64,000 bases of DNA from Procambarus clarkii (lineage: Eukaryota; Arthropoda; Malacostraca; Decapoda; Cambaridae). The stretch lies in contig NC_091173.1 in the NCBI RefSeq assembly GCF_040958095.1, forward strand, positions 12,688,500-12,752,499, in the 5' to 3' direction. The translations under genes and the position numbers were made by a program. This document shows, in pieces, positions 43,837 through 54,762 of this stretch (its first letter is position 1; each line of letters opens with the position of its first letter). The notes under the pieces were generated by a model. The model saw only the letters and a program-made list of their open reading frames with translations. It was not told the DNA's origin and did no database searches.

Positions 43837-43947
43837 TCATTGCATCCTCACAGACGAGGACGTTCGAGCTGAAGTCAATGTAAAAAAATGCGTTCAACTT
43901 GGTCATGGGGCTTCAGGACGTCATGATAATTTTTGTTCATTTTGCCC

Positions 43948-44142
43948 CGAGGGGCGAGTTTATTGGGCAGCGCCACTCATCCTGTGAGTGGACACACCGC
44001 CATAGTGACAGTATTGGGCAGCGCCACTCATCCTGTGAGTGGACACACCGCCATAGTGACAGTATTGGGCAGCGCCACTCATCCTGTGAGTGGACACACC
44101 GCCATAGTGACAGTATTGGGCAGCGCCACTCATCCTGTGTTG
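43948..44142 (-). repeat. 51-bp minisatellite grown in a LINE tail
   Basis: Starts with the LINE tail GCCCCGAGGGGCGAGTTTAT. A 51-bp unit (TATTGGGCAGCGCCACTCAT, CCTGTGAGTGGACACACCGC, CATAGTGACAG) is then repeated about 3.6 times from 43961. The element at 32692-32850 has the corresponding segment once. Confidence 0.85.
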
Positions 44143-44692
44143 TTACTCGTGAACTCTCTCCTCCCTACCCCTTCTCTCCTTGTGCTTTTAATTGTATCAG
44201 AAATGAAACAATGCCGACGAGGTAAAGCGCAAATTGTCAGCTTAAACCTGAAAGTATTGTTCTATTGGGTGAACCTTGTAGGTTATTTGTGCTCTTTATC
44301 ATACTTGGTCCGCGAGTGCACAGGACCAACAGTCATTAGAAACCCGCTTAATGAGTTGTTTCTGGGCCAGTTGTTGGGTCGGTAGTTCACGCACACAAGA
44401 GGTAATTAAAGGCCTAGGGGGGTGGTTCTAGGTTCTAATAATTAAAGGTTCTAGGGGTAGGATATACCAGGGAGGCGTCAATACCAGTCAATCAGGTCAG
44501 TCATCATCAGGATGAACAAAATCATGCATTGAAACGATCAGGAACGTTGTTGTCTGCGCCGAACGTAAGTGGGTCGTAGGGAGTTAAGAACGAACTGATC
44601 AGCTCACCAATCGACCTGGCACACCACTGAACACCCGTGAAGTGGGCGAGCAAAGAATACTTTTAGTGGTGCAGAATTTCTTTTTTTTTTCA
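44143..44692. other. Unassigned sequence
   Basis: No gene or family recognised. Confidence 0.5.
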
Positions 44693-44772
44693 CTACCACA
44701 CCAAACCACACTCCAGAAGATGAGGAGACGACGAGTTTCGGTCAGTCCTGGACCATCATCAAGTCTTGTGTA
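44693..44772 (-). mobile_element. GAAAC-hairpin element
   Basis: Minus strand CTTGATGATGGTCCAGGACT then GACCGAAACTCGTCGTCTCC and TCTGGAGTGTGGTTTGGTG. Closest of all copies to the hammerhead core spacing (TTGATGA ... GAAAC), with a GGTC/GACC stem. Confidence 0.6.
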
Positions 44773-44787
44773 TATCATTATCATGTG

Positions 44788-45091
<304 letters not shown>

Positions 45092-45819
45092 ATCCATCAA
45101 TAAGCGCAGCGACTGACCAAGTTGGGATTTTCACACTCCACCGGCCCCAAAGAATTTTTGTGGTGGACATCTTAAATTCTGAGAGTGGCCAAAGGGACGT
45201 ATGAGCGGGCAGTCAATAAGAGCCATCCTGAGCCTACCTCTTGGGAAAACCGTCCGTACCAACCCTACCTCCCTTACAATGTTTTTGCCCACGTTTTGTT
45301 GATGAAATATCGACTTCTCCATATTAACTTCATCAGCCTTTATAACGCCGGTTCGAGACGTTTTCAAGGATTTTATTCTTCAAGTTATATGACACTTCCT
45401 GATTTTCCTGGGGGGCGTAATGAGGTGGTCTCCCGTTTTCTATGGGATGGTATCATGTCTCAATCTACAAAGAATATTTAAGGAGCTCTTTGGACATCAA
45501 ATCCCAAAGATGAAACGTATTGGAGATGAGGTAAAGCAGGATTATAGAAGAGCTGTTTATTATTATTATTATTATTATTAATCATTAATCTTCACACTAC
45601 ACAGCTTATACGTTAATTAATCGAGTAGTCTCACATTAATTAATCGAGTAGTTTTAACTAGATCAATAGGTATTAACAAAAGATCAATTTTTAAAAATGT
45701 ATAAAAATTTATTGTAAATATATAGATGTTGCAATACAAAAGTTTGTAACTAGCTGTCATTGTAATTATAAGGTGTACAGGCTAAATGTAATTGTTAATG
45801 TACAAATTTCCGCTGAGGT
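45092..45819. other. Unassigned sequence
   Basis: Open frames on both strands at 45131-45481 overlap; neither product is recognised. A (TTA)n of about 11 units lies near 45560. Confidence 0.4.
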
Positions 45820-45925
45820 CTGATTAAGAACTTTTGTGCCTACTGTATTTCATTTATATAATTTTTTTGCGCTACCGCTCACAGGATGAGCATGCGGTGC
45901 ATATAACTAGCAGCTTCCGGCGGTC
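45820..45925 (+). mobile_element. LINE 3' tail, GCTCACAGGATGAG family
   Basis: GCGCTACCGCTCACAGGATG then AGCATGCGGTGCATATAACT and AGCAGCTTCCGGCGG. Matches the minus-strand copy at 32692-32850. Confidence 0.6.
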
Positions 45926-46009
45926 AAAAATGAATTTAATCTTATAAGATATTAAAATTATCTGTATATTATATGATTATCTGTGCATCCCAAGTGCCAA
46001 ATTATTATA

Positions 46010-46200
46010 TTTACTCACCATTTTTACTCTGAGCGCCTGTGGGGTAAATGTTCACTCAAATTCCTTAAAGGAGGTGAGCGAAAAACGCATTAGGCAAACC
46101 AAAGATTCAAAAGCATCTAGTTTCCTATTACAGCGCTTCAGTATCACGATCCAGAACCGGGTGAGGTTGTTGAACAATGGTTGCTATGGGTCCCCCCTTC
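46010..46200 (+). mobile_element. Second LINE C-terminal remnant
   Basis: After frame changes the plus strand reads WGKCSLKFLK then EVSEKRIRQTKDSKASSFLL and QRFSITIQ. This aligns with WGKSATRFLKELGSRLIETT and SFLFQRLSVTIQ of the fragment at 30654-31378. Strongly decayed; only the last part of the protein remains. Confidence 0.55.
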
Positions 46201-46980
46201 TTCCAGCCAGAGGTGGTATATACCTTTGTAATATGTGTATATATATGTGTGAGTTTAAGCATAGGCGTTGGTCACGTTGATTTCGGGAGCGTTATAGCAG
46301 AGGCTGAACGGTGACCGAGACACGTTTCGAGTCATAGCTTCGAACATGATCAAGTGGACTCCACGTCAAATATCGATATATATAGATTCGTTCAAGTCAA
46401 TATTGGGTTAAGAAGTTTTGAGTCCGGCTGCCCTTTGTTTTGACGATTAATACAAACACTATAAAGGAGACAAGAATGGCAAGAGTCCATTGGTCAGTTA
46501 GTACACTTTTAAGGTTCGGCAAACTCTCTACCATACACTTGTAGGGTGGTGGTGTGGTCTCTAGGTGGTGGTTGTGTGGTTGCTTGGTGGTGTGGATGAA
46601 TGAGGAGCGTGAAATTAAGGTTCCCGTGGAGTTTCACTTCTCGGTAAACAAATATAATTTCTTGGGGCCATCAGCTCATGTGTACAGACATGTTGATGGT
46701 CCTCACGCTCAGTGTGTGACGTCATGGAGGCAGTTCAACTGACGTAAACATGTTTGTGACACGCCAGTCCTCTCGCTATTGTCACACAAACGACATCAAC
46801 ACCAACGACTACCATGATGATTATTATTTAATTACGAACAGAAAGCAACAGATGTTTCCTCGTCCACGAAAATATAATTGACATAACTGAGAAACACAGA
46901 CTTATATTCATCTTAATTTGAAAATATAGAACCTGATATATATTCTTCAGTCTCCCCCTCACGGAGTAAAGAATAAATTC
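46201..46980. other. Unassigned sequence
   Basis: No gene or family recognised; a GTGGT-rich patch lies near 46545-46590. Confidence 0.5.
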
Positions 46981-47300
46981 TGATCTTTACGTTCCTCCGT
47001 GAAAAACAATTCTACGTTTTGCCCTTTTCATCCCGAAGGCTCGAGTAATAACACTGGAATTGATTCAGACTCCATTATAGGGAATTTGATTCTCTCCGAT
47101 GTTGCATTTGATCCTTCCTTCCCGCTCGTGTCCAATATCGCCCTGAGCGGCTCTGGCTGCCGGAGATTTAGTACGATAATTTGTAAAAATGTCTTTATTT
47201 TGGGTCGTTGTGGAGCTTCTATAACAATATAGATGATGGAATGGTGTAATCCCCCCTCGGGTAATCGTCTTACTCCAATATGTGTGTTCAGAAGCGTCAT
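46981..47300. other. Coding-like stretch of unknown origin
   Basis: Both strands are open for 77-90 codons with balanced composition (plus 46999-47232, minus 47300-47028). The minus frame includes EAPQRPKIKTFLQIIVLNLR. No domain is recognised. It may be a decayed retroelement or chance. Confidence 0.25.
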
Positions 47301-47937
47301 ATACTCGCTATACTCACAAACGCATACATGAAATATGAGATGTGTGAACGTATGAAAGTCTCAGCACTGATATTAGGAGCGAAGTTGAAGACGGGAACTC
47401 AATCCTCCCCGGCTACATGATTTAATCCCATCAGAAAGGATTTAGAACGGTTCTACTTCCCTCTGTCGACTGGCTTTTGTCACGGGATTTTTATTAATCT
47501 CGAGCAGAGCCATCTAGTGTCGAGTTTCTTATTCATTGCCCTTCGGTGGAATTTTGGCGCGATTCCCGCTTGAATGAAGTGAAATAGTAGCCGGCGGGTA
47601 ATTGGAAATGGTTTCTGATTGAATGATCTCCAGGAAAGACGAAATAAAAGGTCCCATAAATGGCACGTAACTTGTGGGGGGGTTGAGTTACTCTCGTAAT
47701 AACTTCGTTAATCCTATAATGGCAGAATACGATTATCTACGCCACCTACAGGCGGTTAACGAAGCAATATTGATTTTCTGATATAATTTTAGCTTTTCTA
47801 AAAACAAGAAAAAGTCTTTGTAATGCGGGTTGCAAAGTCTTTGTATAATGAAGTTCATAACAGAATTTCACCAAAATTTACCTCGTAATGTACATTTCCA
47901 TATTTATATTGATGGAGCGGAAGAATGGAGGCACATC
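47301..47937. other. Unassigned sequence
   Basis: Low repeat content, no recognised gene. Confidence 0.5.
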
Positions 47938-48080
47938 TCCTGTGCCAGGTAAGTACGACATTAAGGTAAGGTACTTACAAGGTAAAGTACCTTACCTTAC
48001 CTTGTAAGTAAGCTCAGCGGAGCCCGTGCTGCTTGGAACTTTTCGTTCCGAGAACCTGAATCTAAAATAACAACAACAGA
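47938..48080 (+). mobile_element. GTAAGT-family repeat with internal palindrome
   Basis: ATCTCCTGTGCCAGGTAAGT (CAG|GTAAGT intact), then an extra 50-bp palindromic insert made of AAGGTAAGGTACTTAC and GTACCTTACCTTACCTTG, then CCCGTGCTGCTTGGAAC and TAACAACAACAG. Confidence 0.75.
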
Positions 48081-48214
48081 GGAAGAATGGATCAAAATCT
48101 TGCCATGTAACTCATCTTTCCCTAAAACGTCAACTTGACAGGCACTTGTCACGACCACAGCCAAAGAGGAACAAATTCACAGTCAAGTTTATTAAATCAC
48201 ATGAATTATTTGAT

Positions 48215-48335
48215 TATAATCGACCATTCTCCATTCTCAAGTCGATTGTAAATCGACTTGAGAATAGTCCAGGACGGATCGAAACGTCGTCGTCCCTTCA
48301 CTTTCTAGTCTGTGGTTTGGTCAACACTTTCTTAG
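48215..48335 (+). mobile_element. GAAAC-hairpin element
   Basis: ATCGACTTGAGAATAGTCCA then GGACGGATCGAAACGTCGTC, CCCTTCACTTTCTAGTCTGT and GGTTTGGTCAAC. It is preceded by an inverted scrap, CATTCTCAAGTCGAT, making a short hairpin. Stem AGTCC/GGATC is imperfect. Confidence 0.6.
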
Positions 48336-49231
48336 TTTGCCTAAGGCTGTTTTTGCTTTGCTTATTTTTTATCCTTTAAGTGCATTTTGATTCCTGTTCC
48401 ACTGATCTTGAGTCCCAGTACTTAAGTGGTTATCAAGGATAATGGCCTCAGGATTTCGTTTTGTAATGTGCATTATTTGGAACTTTTGGTTTATTGGTAC
48501 TTATTTTCCATTGCTTCTCAAAGTTGTTATTATTGCCGCCTAAAATTGTCGTATTATTATATTATTATTATTATTATTATTATTATTGTCGTATTGCCGC
48601 CTCAAAATAATGGCTAATTGTGATCCTCTAGCAGCCACCCTTTTCTTCAATAATTCTTTCCTCCCTCCCGCGAATCAGGCTTGACAATGAGTTAGACTCA
48701 TGGCAGTATTTAACTAATACACGCTCCATATATTTTCATTATATGACAAATAAATACACGCTCCAGTCCATGAAACTAATTTAGACAAATTCGTAACAAT
48801 GCAACACAATGATATTTACAAATTTGCAACAAAGTTTTAATACTGAGCTCTGATAACTTTTCCAACTAATTCTCACTAAATATCACATAACTTACGAACA
48901 TTAACTTTGTTGTTCATATTACCATAAATATAATAAGATTACAAAGAGGTAACACCTTCCAACAGAAGTGTTGCAGACACAACCAGCGCCTCAACAACAA
49001 TCAAGTACTAAGGTTGCAGAGTTCGTAGTCACTCAACATCCCCCCCCTCGTCAGCCAATCAGAATCCTTCATATATTTCCCTCTTCCTATTTGGAAATCA
49101 ATCCTCTTACATTCTGAGCGGTGATTGGCTGAGAGTGTCCCGCCACCTAGACCGATGATATATAAGTGAGGAGCGTTCCTTCCTTTATGCTTTTAAAATT
49201 AAAATTACATTAATTTTAAGAGCAGGAGTCA

Positions 49232-49235
<4 letters not shown>
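48336..49235. other. Unassigned sequence with (TTA)n
   Basis: A (TTA)n at about 48554-48590, otherwise AT-rich and unassigned. Confidence 0.5.
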
Positions 49236-49327
<92 letters not shown>

Positions 49328-49338
49328 GTGGTACTCCC

Positions 49339-49404
<66 letters not shown>

Positions 49405-49415
49405 GGGAGTACCAC

Positions 49416-49497
<82 letters not shown>
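49236..49497. repeat. Triple (TA)n array with embedded inverted repeat
   Basis: Three (TA)n blocks are separated by a 19-bp sequence and its exact reverse complement: AGAGGTGGTACTCCCTTCT at 49324-49342 and AGAAGGGAGTACCACCTCT at 49401-49419. The whole 260-bp region can fold on itself. Confidence 0.95.
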
Positions 49498-49501
<4 letters not shown>

Positions 49502-49516
49502 ACGTTAATTTTCGTG

Positions 49517-49566
<50 letters not shown>

Positions 49567-49682
49567 AAGTACTTAAGGAAATTCCTCTTACAATTCTTCC
49601 TCCGTAGTCTGACACTGTCACATTTTTCATCACGTGTTAATTTTCGTGATTTACACACACACTCACAATATTATATATATAT

Positions 49683-49739
<57 letters not shown>
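49498..49739. repeat. Microsatellite cluster with duplicated seed
   Basis: GTTAATTTTCGTGATTTACA occurs at about 49503 and 49637, each followed by a CA repeat. A (TA)n at about 49686-49739 leads into the MITE. Confidence 0.9.
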
Positions 49740-49742
<3 letters not shown>

Positions 49743-50124
49743 GTACCTAGTAGCCAGAACTCACTTTTTGGCCTACTATTCAAGGCCCGATTTGCCTAAT
49801 AAGCCAAGTTTTCATGAATTAATTGTTTTTCGACTACCTAACCTACCTAACCTAACCTAACCTAACTTTTTCGGCTACCTAACCAAACCTAACCTATAAA
49901 GATAGGTTAGGTTAGGTTAGGTAGGGTTGGTTAGGTTCGGTCATATATCTACGTTAATTTTAACTCCAATAAAAAAAATTGACCTCATACATAATGAAAT
50001 GGGTAGCTTTATCATTTCATAAGAAAAAAATTAGAAAAAATATATTAATTCAGGAAAACTTGGCTTATTAGGCAAATCGGGCCTTGAATAGTAGGCCAAA
50101 AAGTGAGTTCTGGCTACTAGGTAC

Positions 50125-50127
<3 letters not shown>
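49740..50127 (+). mobile_element. MITE with ~80-bp terminal inverted repeats, copy 1
   Basis: 388 bp. It starts GTCGTACCTAGTAGCCAGAA and ends with the reverse complement (TTCTGGCTACTAGGTACGAC). The inverted repeats extend about 80 bp, to AAGCCAAGTTTT. The interior is rich in CCTAA and TTAGG blocks (CTACCTAACCTAACCTAACC-type) near 49838-49920. It is flanked by (TA)n on both sides, so a TA target is plausible (Tc1/mariner-like). It has no coding capacity; short frames are shadows. Confidence 0.85.

Positions 50128-50175
<48 letters not shown>
50128..50175. repeat. (TA)n microsatellite
   Basis: Right flank of the MITE. Confidence 0.98.
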
Positions 50176-50177
<2 letters not shown>

Positions 50178-51162
50178 TGTATATATAAATAAAACACGTA
50201 TTTTTTGTAAATAAAATTTGTCATGCTTAAATAGTGAGCGAAGATGTGGAAGCCAATCATTTCCTAAAGGATAAACGTTGGGGATGAGATTGTGATCACG
50301 ACACATCTGGCAACACTAATCGCCCGGTAACGAGATCCAACACTAAGCCTATTTCCGTAAGTCCCACATAAAAAAGGATAAGCTAGGCAGGTCGCCCTTC
50401 GGAAATTTCATTCAATCGCTGGGCTCCAACTCACGACAAAAGATCGACTGACTGATCAGAATCGATTCCTATGTACTGAAAGCTGGAGGCAGCAACAAGC
50501 GGTGGGCGGTAGTGGGGGGTTGAATACTTTTCATTTCTCATTCGTTTATTCAGATGTAATGCTGTATTGAATGTTCTGTAATTGGGGAGGGGGGGGGGGA
50601 AGGGGGTGTGGTGAAATACTGATTTTTATTAGAGTACGAAGAAATGGAAGCTACCGAGACAGAAATAACAAAGAAATAAAATACCAAAAAGGAAAAATCG
50701 TTGCCCCCTGAATCCGATGCTACATTGTTACCGGCTCCTTCCAAGACGTTTATAAATTTGGCGGGAATCCTACCAAAAACCCATTCCAACCCCTTGTTAT
50801 CCCCGAATCAATAGGGGACTCGGGAGAGGCTACTGTTACAAAAGACGCTATAGAAACACTCGAATAAAACAAGGTTAGGAGCCGGAGAAAACTCTACCAG
50901 CCTTCTGTGCTATTGACAAATTGATTGTTACTGTCAGCGCGCGTCAGCCAGGGTACGTTTTCTGTCGCATTTATTGGACACGGGTTTCCACTCCCAGCCT
51001 GGCCGCCCACCCTCCCTTTGCTATCCTCCTGATGTCCTCCCCAGCGCCCCAGGAATATTTAGCCATCCGGCACATCCCTATAGGATCTAAAACCTTCTGC
51101 CGGCATGAGCACTATGACGTCAAACACGCCTCGTTCAAGCCATATATATTATATATTGGGGG
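50176..51162. other. Unassigned sequence
   Basis: A G run near 50588-50600. No gene or family recognised; sequence at 50930-51120 is GC-richer. Confidence 0.5.
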
Positions 51163-51245
51163 GGGGGGTAGAAATAGCCTAAGCTACTCTATCCCTTTGT
51201 GATGTATTTCTTTCTTGTCTCAATAAACATACTTGAACTTGAACT
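51163..51245 (+). mobile_element. LINE 3' tail, single copy
   Basis: GGTAGAAATAGCCTAAGCTA then CTCTATCCCTTTGTGATG and GTCTCAATAAACATACTTGA. AATAAA is present; near-identical to the arms at 3957-4118. Confidence 0.75.
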
Positions 51246-51654
51246 ATTATATATATAGAACTGCATTTTAACTCTTAGGTTAACTCTTACTTCAGCCTAA
51301 GAACTCTTAGGTTGAACTAGTATGCTATACCGTCTTGAATAGTGAAGGAAAACGACTGGAGGATATAGAAAGAGTAAAGTAGTAAACAACATAGAGGAAG
51401 GAGGTAGAAGGGGAAAGAGAGGGAAGGAAGATAGAAGGTATAAGGAACAGAGGAGAGTGGAGGAGGGGATGAAAGTAAAGAGCAATGCTGAAAAAGGAAA
51501 AACAGATGCTGCCACCATTCATTTACATGTTTATACAGACCAAAAAATGGACTTGTCTCTCCGCCTGTTGTACATGTTTATCTCTCAGAATGTTTGGTAA
51601 CAGGTTTATTGTTTGTGATGTGTGTCTATGTATGTACTAACACGTTGTACTGAA
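51246..51654. other. Unassigned, purine-rich at 51340-51500
   Basis: GGAAGG/AGAAGG-type bias on the plus strand; no gene. Confidence 0.5.
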
Positions 51655-51735
51655 CGGGGTGAGAATAGCTTGAGCTACCTCATCCCTTTGTGTGTATTTT
51701 ACCTCAATAAACTTATTTCAATTTCAATTCAATCT
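51655..51735 (+). mobile_element. LINE 3' tail, diverged
   Basis: GAACGGGGTGAGAATAGCTT then GAGCTACCTCATCCCTTTGT and CCTCAATAAACTTATTTCAA. Related to 51163-51245. Confidence 0.6.
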
Positions 51736-51784
51736 CCAAGTAGCGATGACAGGCCATCACTGCTAACATTAGAATACAAAAATG

Positions 51785-51930
51785 TACCTGATAGGTCTTA
51801 AACGCTCTACGTGTATAGTGACTGTAGGCATAGTATACACAAGCTCATATCTAAAAAATCCAACATTCTTCTTCCAACAAATTTTGTATGTACCTTCACC
51901 TAAATAAAGTATTATTATTATTATTATTAT
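51785..51930 (+). mobile_element. LINE 3'-UTR tail
   Basis: CCTGATAGGTCTTAAACGCT, GTATAGTGACTGTAGGCATA, AATCCAACATTC and TTGTATGTACCTTCACCTAA then ATAAAGTATTATTATT. Same order as 2430-2545, diverged, with an AATAAA and a (TTA)n tail. Confidence 0.6.
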
Positions 51931-51951
51931 TGATCTTCAGCAAGTAAACTT

Positions 51952-52268
51952 CATAGAGCTCTCACAAGAGCATAGAGCCCTCACAAGAGCATAGAGCTCT
52001 TACAAGAGCATAGAGCCCTCACAAGAGCATAGAGCTCTTACAAGAGCATAGAGCTTTTACAAGAGCATAGAGCCCTCACAAGAGCATAGAGCTCTCACAA
52101 GAGCATAGAGCCCTCACAAGAGCATAGAGCTCTTACAAGAGCATAGAGCTCTCACAAGAGCATAGAGCCCTCACAAGAGCATAGAGCTCTTACAAGAGCA
52201 TAGAGCCCTCACAAGAGCATTGAGCTCTTACAAGAGCATTGAGCCCTTACAAGGGCATTGAGCCCCTC
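51952..52268. repeat. 19-bp minisatellite, about 16 units
   Basis: Unit CATAGAGCTCTCACAAGAG, alternating with CCCTCACAAGAG and TCTTACAAGAG variants. Confidence 0.95.
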
Positions 52269-52483
52269 TCACTTTCACATCGCATGCCTTCAGAAATAAA
52301 TCCAAGATCGTAGGATATATCAGATTTAAAGGCAATCATTCACAACTTAGAGACTGACACCTACTTATTAATTAACGTTAATTAAATGGCCAATAATTGG
52401 TAATCAATGAAGCAGGAAACCGAGACGCTATATATGACTGCCTTTGAGGATAGAGTGAAGGGGGGAAGAGGAGGTAGACTACA

Positions 52484-52521
52484 TACACACACCATAGTGT
52501 GTGTGTAGACTACCACACACA

Positions 52522-52612
<91 letters not shown>

Positions 52613-52640
52613 TGGTGAGTATGGTGGTCCATACACACCA
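52484..52640. repeat. (CA)n with hairpin flank
   Basis: A (CA)n at about 52515-52610. To its left GTAGACTACATACACACAC and GTGTGTGTGTAGACTAC form an imperfect hairpin around CCATA. Confidence 0.95.
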
Positions 52641-52723
52641 TAGAGACCTTGTGTCCACTAGTATGGCTATGTGCGATAAACCCTCATTGTATAGCGGGGT
52701 TCCTCTGTCTCTCAAAGTGATTG

Positions 52724-52979
52724 ATTTATTGATTGATTGATGAAGATTAAGCCACCACAAGAGGTGGCACGGGCATGAATAGCCCCGCAGGTGGTGAATA
52801 AATGTTTGGAGTGAATGTTTGATCCACGGGAGACATCTCCCGTCACGCAGGGTGCAGTCGCACCTCCACAGATCTCCAGTATCAGCTCTTGGTACTGATA
52901 ATGGCTCAAAAGGGCCACCACTTACGGGCTATTCATGCCCGTGCCACCTTTTGGGTGACTTAATCTTCATCAATCAATC
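52724..52979. mobile_element. Foldback element with ~55-bp inverted ends
   Basis: The left end GATTGATTGATGAAGATTAA then GCCACCACAAGAGGTGGCAC and GGGCATGAATAGCCC is mirrored at the right end by GGGCTATTCATGCCCGTGCC, ACCTTTTGGGTGACTTAATC and TTCATCAATCAATC. About 256 bp in all with a unique centre. A scrap of the right end recurs at 63925-63960. Confidence 0.8.
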
Positions 52980-53205
52980 ATGTTTGATCTGTGGTCGTGT
53001 AACCTCCTGAAGTGTCTCTATGCCCCGGGTCTATCTCTCAATATGAGACTGCTCGCCTATTTATCTGGGAGGCCAGGAGCTAGGCTCCACCCACAAAGGC
53101 AAGGCGGCTTGGTGTGATGGGGAGAACACAAGCAATCCATCAGCTTAACACAGGTTCCGCACGTGTACAGGCTGGCCTTCTGGTTCAACTTGAGAACGCT
53201 GACAC

Positions 53206-53288
53206 ACTAACTACGGGCTCGCCATAGCCCGTGCTACTTGGAACGTTTGGTTCAGAGTAGCTGAATCTATAAGGACAAACAACAAAAG
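53206..53288 (+). mobile_element. GTAAGT-family repeat, 5'-truncated
   Basis: CTACGGGCTCGCCATAGCCC then GTGCTACTTGGAACGTTTGG and GAGTAGCTGAATC. The donor-like string is absent. Confidence 0.7.
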
Positions 53289-53669
53289 CCAGTATGAGGT
53301 GTTTACCCAACAACAACAGCCAGAGCCAACGAGGGTAAAGCCGTTATCATAAAAGTTTATACAAGTCAAGAGAGCCAGCATAACGAAGACAGTTTCTCTG
53401 GACAGGAATATTGCCCCTCTGAGCCCCGGTTGCCATGGCAACCGCTCGGCGCTGCGTTCCAGTAATATTTATTAGCTGATCCGGTCGCTGTTGAAAATTC
53501 ATTGAGCAATACGTATGGCCGAGAGGGAAGGAAAATGGAGAACTGGGAGACAGAGGGAGTGAGACAGAGATAAACAGACAGACGGAGGCAGAACCATGCA
53601 CAAAACGACAGAAGGAAAGATTTAAATCTTCGAACTTTTCTTCAATTTTCTATTCACCCTCGGCCAGCA
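53289..53669. other. Unassigned sequence
   Basis: No gene or family recognised. Confidence 0.5.
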
Positions 53670-53880
53670 CACCCCTACAGCCTGGCCCAGCACCCCTACA
53701 GCCTGGCCCACCACCCCTACAGCCTGGCCCAGCACCCCTACAGCCTGGCCCACCACCCCTACAGCCTGGCCCACCACCCCTACAGCCTGGCCCACCACCC
53801 CTACAGCCTGGTCCATCACCCCTACAGCCTGGCCCACCACTCCTACAGCCTGGCCCAGCACCCCTACAGCCTGGCCCCAC
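53670..53880. repeat. 21-bp minisatellite, about 10 units
   Basis: Unit ACCCCTACAGCCTGGCCCAC then C/G. The 7-residue periodic minus-strand frames are repeat artefacts. Confidence 0.95.
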
Positions 53881-54070
53881 ACATGGCCCTCGTACCTACC
53901 CACCACTGTAATTAACACCTATTCAGATGCCACAGGTGCCGGGGCGCAGTGTGGAATATTTAAGAGAGCGCGGCGAACCTGGAGGGTCGAGGCGGTGTCT
54001 GGACGCCACCAGAGGAGCCGTCGAGAAGTAACAGAGAGGAGAATGATAAGAGCAAGGAGGAACACATAGA

Positions 54071-54142
54071 ACAGTTACGGGCTCACCATAGCCCGTGCTA
54101 CATGGACACTTCGTTCGGAGTAGCTGAAACAACAAACAACAT
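54071..54142 (+). mobile_element. GTAAGT-family repeat, 5'-truncated
   Basis: GTTACGGGCTCACCATAGCC then CGTGCTACATGGACACTTCG and GAGTAGCTGAAACAAC. Confidence 0.7.
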
Positions 54143-54433
54143 AAAACAGACTAAAAGGTGAATGATAAGAGCAAGGGGAGACACATGGAACAGACCGAGA
54201 GGGGAATTACGTGGAATGATATAAGGACAGGACAAGAGAGGAACGAATTTACAAACCACGTAAGAGAGAGAATTAAGAAAAAAAATATGAGAATGAGGGA
54301 AGGAGGTGAATGACTGAAGATAGGAAAAGACGAGGGAGAGATGAAGAGAAGGAACAAGGGGAAACACAAGGACGAGATGGCAATGCATGCAATGCTGTAT
54401 AGTTCCTAGTCCAAGTCCTAGTTTTATATCCCA
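54143..54433. other. Purine-rich unassigned sequence
   Basis: GAGGG/GAAGG-rich plus strand; AATGATAAGAGCAAGGGGAG at about 54161 repeats a string at about 54044 with few changes. Confidence 0.5.
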
Positions 54434-54664
54434 AGGAGCTAGGATATGAGGACAAGGAGCAGGGATATGATGACAAGGAACTGGGATATGAGGACAAGGA
54501 GCTGGGATATGAGGACAAGGAGCTGGGATATGAGGACAAGGAACTGGGATATGAGGACAAGGAGCTGGGATATGAGGACAAGGAGCTGGGATATGATGAC
54601 AAGGAGCTGGGATATGATGACAAGGAGCTGGGATATGAGGACAAGGGGCACAGATATGAGGACG
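54434..54664. repeat. 21-bp minisatellite, about 11 units
   Basis: Unit GATATGAGGACAAGGAGCTG then G, with GATATGATGAC variants. Open frames across it are artefacts. Confidence 0.95.
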
Positions 54665-54666
54665 GA

Positions 54667-54762
54667 GACGGAGTGAAGGAACGGTGTCCAACCACATGGA
54701 CCATCGGGGGATCGAACTTCGACCCAGCAAAAGGCGAGACCGTCGCTCTACCAACCAACGAA
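54667..54762 (-). mobile_element. tRNA-derived SINE, AAGTGGTTGGGC family, copy 5
   Basis: Minus strand TTGGTTGGTAGAGCGACGGT then CTCGCCTTTTGCTGGGTC, CGATCCCCCGATGGTCC and ATGTGGTTGGACACC. It abuts the 21-bp minisatellite. Confidence 0.65.

Noticed and set aside
49838-49920. True telomere or chromosome end from the CCTAA/TTAGG blocks
   Set aside because: The blocks are short, occur in both orientations and lie inside a MITE with defined inverted ends.
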